21,164 bases of DNA from Apostichopus leukothele (lineage: Eukaryota; Echinodermata; Holothuroidea; Aspidochirotida; Stichopodidae): contig JAAAKB020147351.1 in the NCBI GenBank assembly GCA_010014835.2, positions 1-21,164 of the forward strand. The letters are read 5' to 3'. A program made the position numbers and the translations under genes. Each line of letters begins with the position of its first letter. Position 1 is the first letter of the stretch. This document shows positions 19,772-21,164 of the stretch, one piece after another. Below the pieces are notes generated by a model that was not told where the DNA came from, searched no databases, and saw only the letters and a program-made list of their open reading frames with translations.

Positions 19772-19825
19772 TGATATCAAATTTTGCTAGCATGTATGTA
19801 GTGATATCAAATTTTGCTAGCATGT
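19772..19825 (+). repeat. Exact 24-base tandem duplication, period 30
   Basis: Positions 19772-19795 and 19802-19825 are identical (TGATATCAAATTTTGCTAGC and four more bases). The lack of differences suggests a recent event. Confidence 0.9.
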
Positions 19826-21164
19826 TTGCCAGCTGATATATTGTTTTCTCAAAATTTAAACGCATATTTTATTCCGTTCCACCAGATGTTGATACATAGA
19901 GAAAACTACAGACTATTTTTTGTGTGGAATAATTATATAGACTATTAAAAAAATTTAAAGGAACGAATGACGGAAATTTAAAACATGACGTAACGTTTGA
20001 AGGGGAGATCCACTCGTGAGTAAAGATACAAAACGTCGCCTTCCGAAGAAGAGGACAAACAGGATGATAGTAAAGAATACTTTGATCGACGGAAGGCGAA
20101 GGAATGATGGAACCAAAGAAAAATAAAACATTGTAAATACTTCTCTGACATTAGCCTACCGATATGCATTTTATATAAGATAATGGAGCTACTCTGTAGT
20201 AGCTCAATGATGATAAAATATTTTGTCGTGCTCACGGGGAAGGCGATAACAGATAAGAACTACTAGGTATTAATAAAATCGCATATATTGACTATATACC
20301 ACTAACACAAACACAAACACTTTCGGCCGAACAAAACTAGCCTAAACAAGTTATTAATATGTCGTGAGAATAAAGGCTAACAAAATAAATCGCCCTTTGA
20401 TAAAACTCGATATATGAAAGACAGGGGTCATCACTGATGTGAATACATTAGGAATGATAAATATATTCCTACATGTCGGTGCTATTTTCCCTCAACACTT
20501 AATTTCTGAAAATGTAAGCTTCACATAACCAGTACAGTACAACGCCCTAAATTATGAAAACATTAAAACACATAAGGCAACACTTAACCTGGTTTAGCAA
20601 TTCAGTAGGAAAAGTATAGATCATTGGGTTCATTCAGTATTTCAGTAAAACTACAAAACTCACTCCTGACAGTAACAAGGTCACCATTGTCTGAATGTAC
20701 CAAACAGAGAGTAAGCTGATTTATGGATCTTGTGCTACTATATATAGAAAGAAATATAAAACCAATTGAAAAGTCACAAATGGTTACCCTTTTCTATGAT
20801 AATGTAGCATTAAGTTAATCACCACAACTGTAAAATTGTTAAGTATTAAACCACCCAACTGTGAAAAGGTAAAATTTAGTTAAAATTCCCAATATCACAA
20901 GTCGCAGGCCATCACAAATTACAAAACATTCCCAGAACCTTTTAACGCCAGTGCTATTAAGGAATCACAAGATGGAAACAAATCCCCAAAGACAGCCTAC
21001 AATAGATGTCAGACGGAGGTAATTGACGAAATAAGCCATCTTCAAAGTAAGGCTTCTGCACTAATACAGGGGATAGGTTCCACATAAACCTAAGATTTTA
21101 GCCAATTAGAAAATAATTGAAACAGTCAAAAAATAATAAACGTAGAATTAAACAAATAGGGAAT
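19826..21164. other. No gene seen
   Basis: AT-rich to the window end. A charged stretch on the plus strand at 20024-20116 (SPSEEEDKQDDSKEYFDRRK) is short, has no start, and has no good splice acceptor. Nothing else stands out. Confidence 0.55.

Noticed and set aside
20024-20116. Acidic/basic stretch SPSEEEDKQDDSKEYFDRRK resembling an exon
   Set aside because: Preceded at once by a stop, with no start codon and no convincing acceptor, so chance is more likely.
1-21164. CRISPR array, operon or prokaryotic mobile island
   Set aside because: Genes are intron-split with eukaryotic signals; no regularly spaced short identical repeats with unique spacers.

Overview
The window looks like AT-rich, repeat-laden nuclear DNA of an invertebrate animal. 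A marine deuterostome such as an echinoderm is my best guess, from the caspase's character and the style of the repeats, but the species cannot be fixed from the sequence. Genes are split by GT-AG introns, and I see no operons, bacterial ribosome sites or phage genes. The one well-supported host gene is an executioner-type caspase on the minus strand. Its exons run from about 9.6 kb down to a stop codon at 1072-1074, with a poly(A) signal near 784. Four exons are firm: 9231-9445, 8368-8597, 3109-3250 and 1072-1337. A short fifth exon at 9550-9584 is a candidate first coding exon; it joins in the right phase and gives a 295-residue protein, the usual size of caspase-3/6/7 enzymes. All catalytic landmarks are present: the His of THG, the Cys of QACRG, and the substrate-pocket arginines in RTGT and SIRE. 

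Layout: 1-1070 holds the 3' UTR and, beyond it, an older repeat field (about 140-bp units rich in TGACCT, and a CA microsatellite). The 1.8-kb last intron is mostly featureless. The 5.1-kb intron (3251-8367) is a repeat sink holding a degenerate LINE fragment with an extra upstream block, two copies of an unidentified short coding-like repeat, and one copy of a 190-bp satellite-like monomer. The 0.6-kb intron at 8598-9230 carries a compact hairpin. 

Upstream of the caspase (9.6-21.2 kb) I see no convincing host gene. There is an unidentified coding-like block (9660-10340), a CpG-rich island of inverted repeats built on GACCCGAC words (11700-12400), a diverged direct duplication (12769-13025 and 13413-13682), a second copy of the LINE-containing segment (14560-16700) that retains the reverse transcriptase core, a short tandem array of the 190-bp monomer (16836-17330), and a perfect NRF1-type palindrome at 18592-18603 that could mark a promoter. 

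The largest structural observation is that 3505-5270 and 14560-16700 are diverged copies of one composite segment, and each is followed by the 190-bp monomer. This suggests a local segmental duplication rather than two independent LINE insertions. I found no clearly new multi-gene system. The items most worth a second look are the caspase's p20 insertion and atypical linker, and the exon-like block that travels with the LINE.
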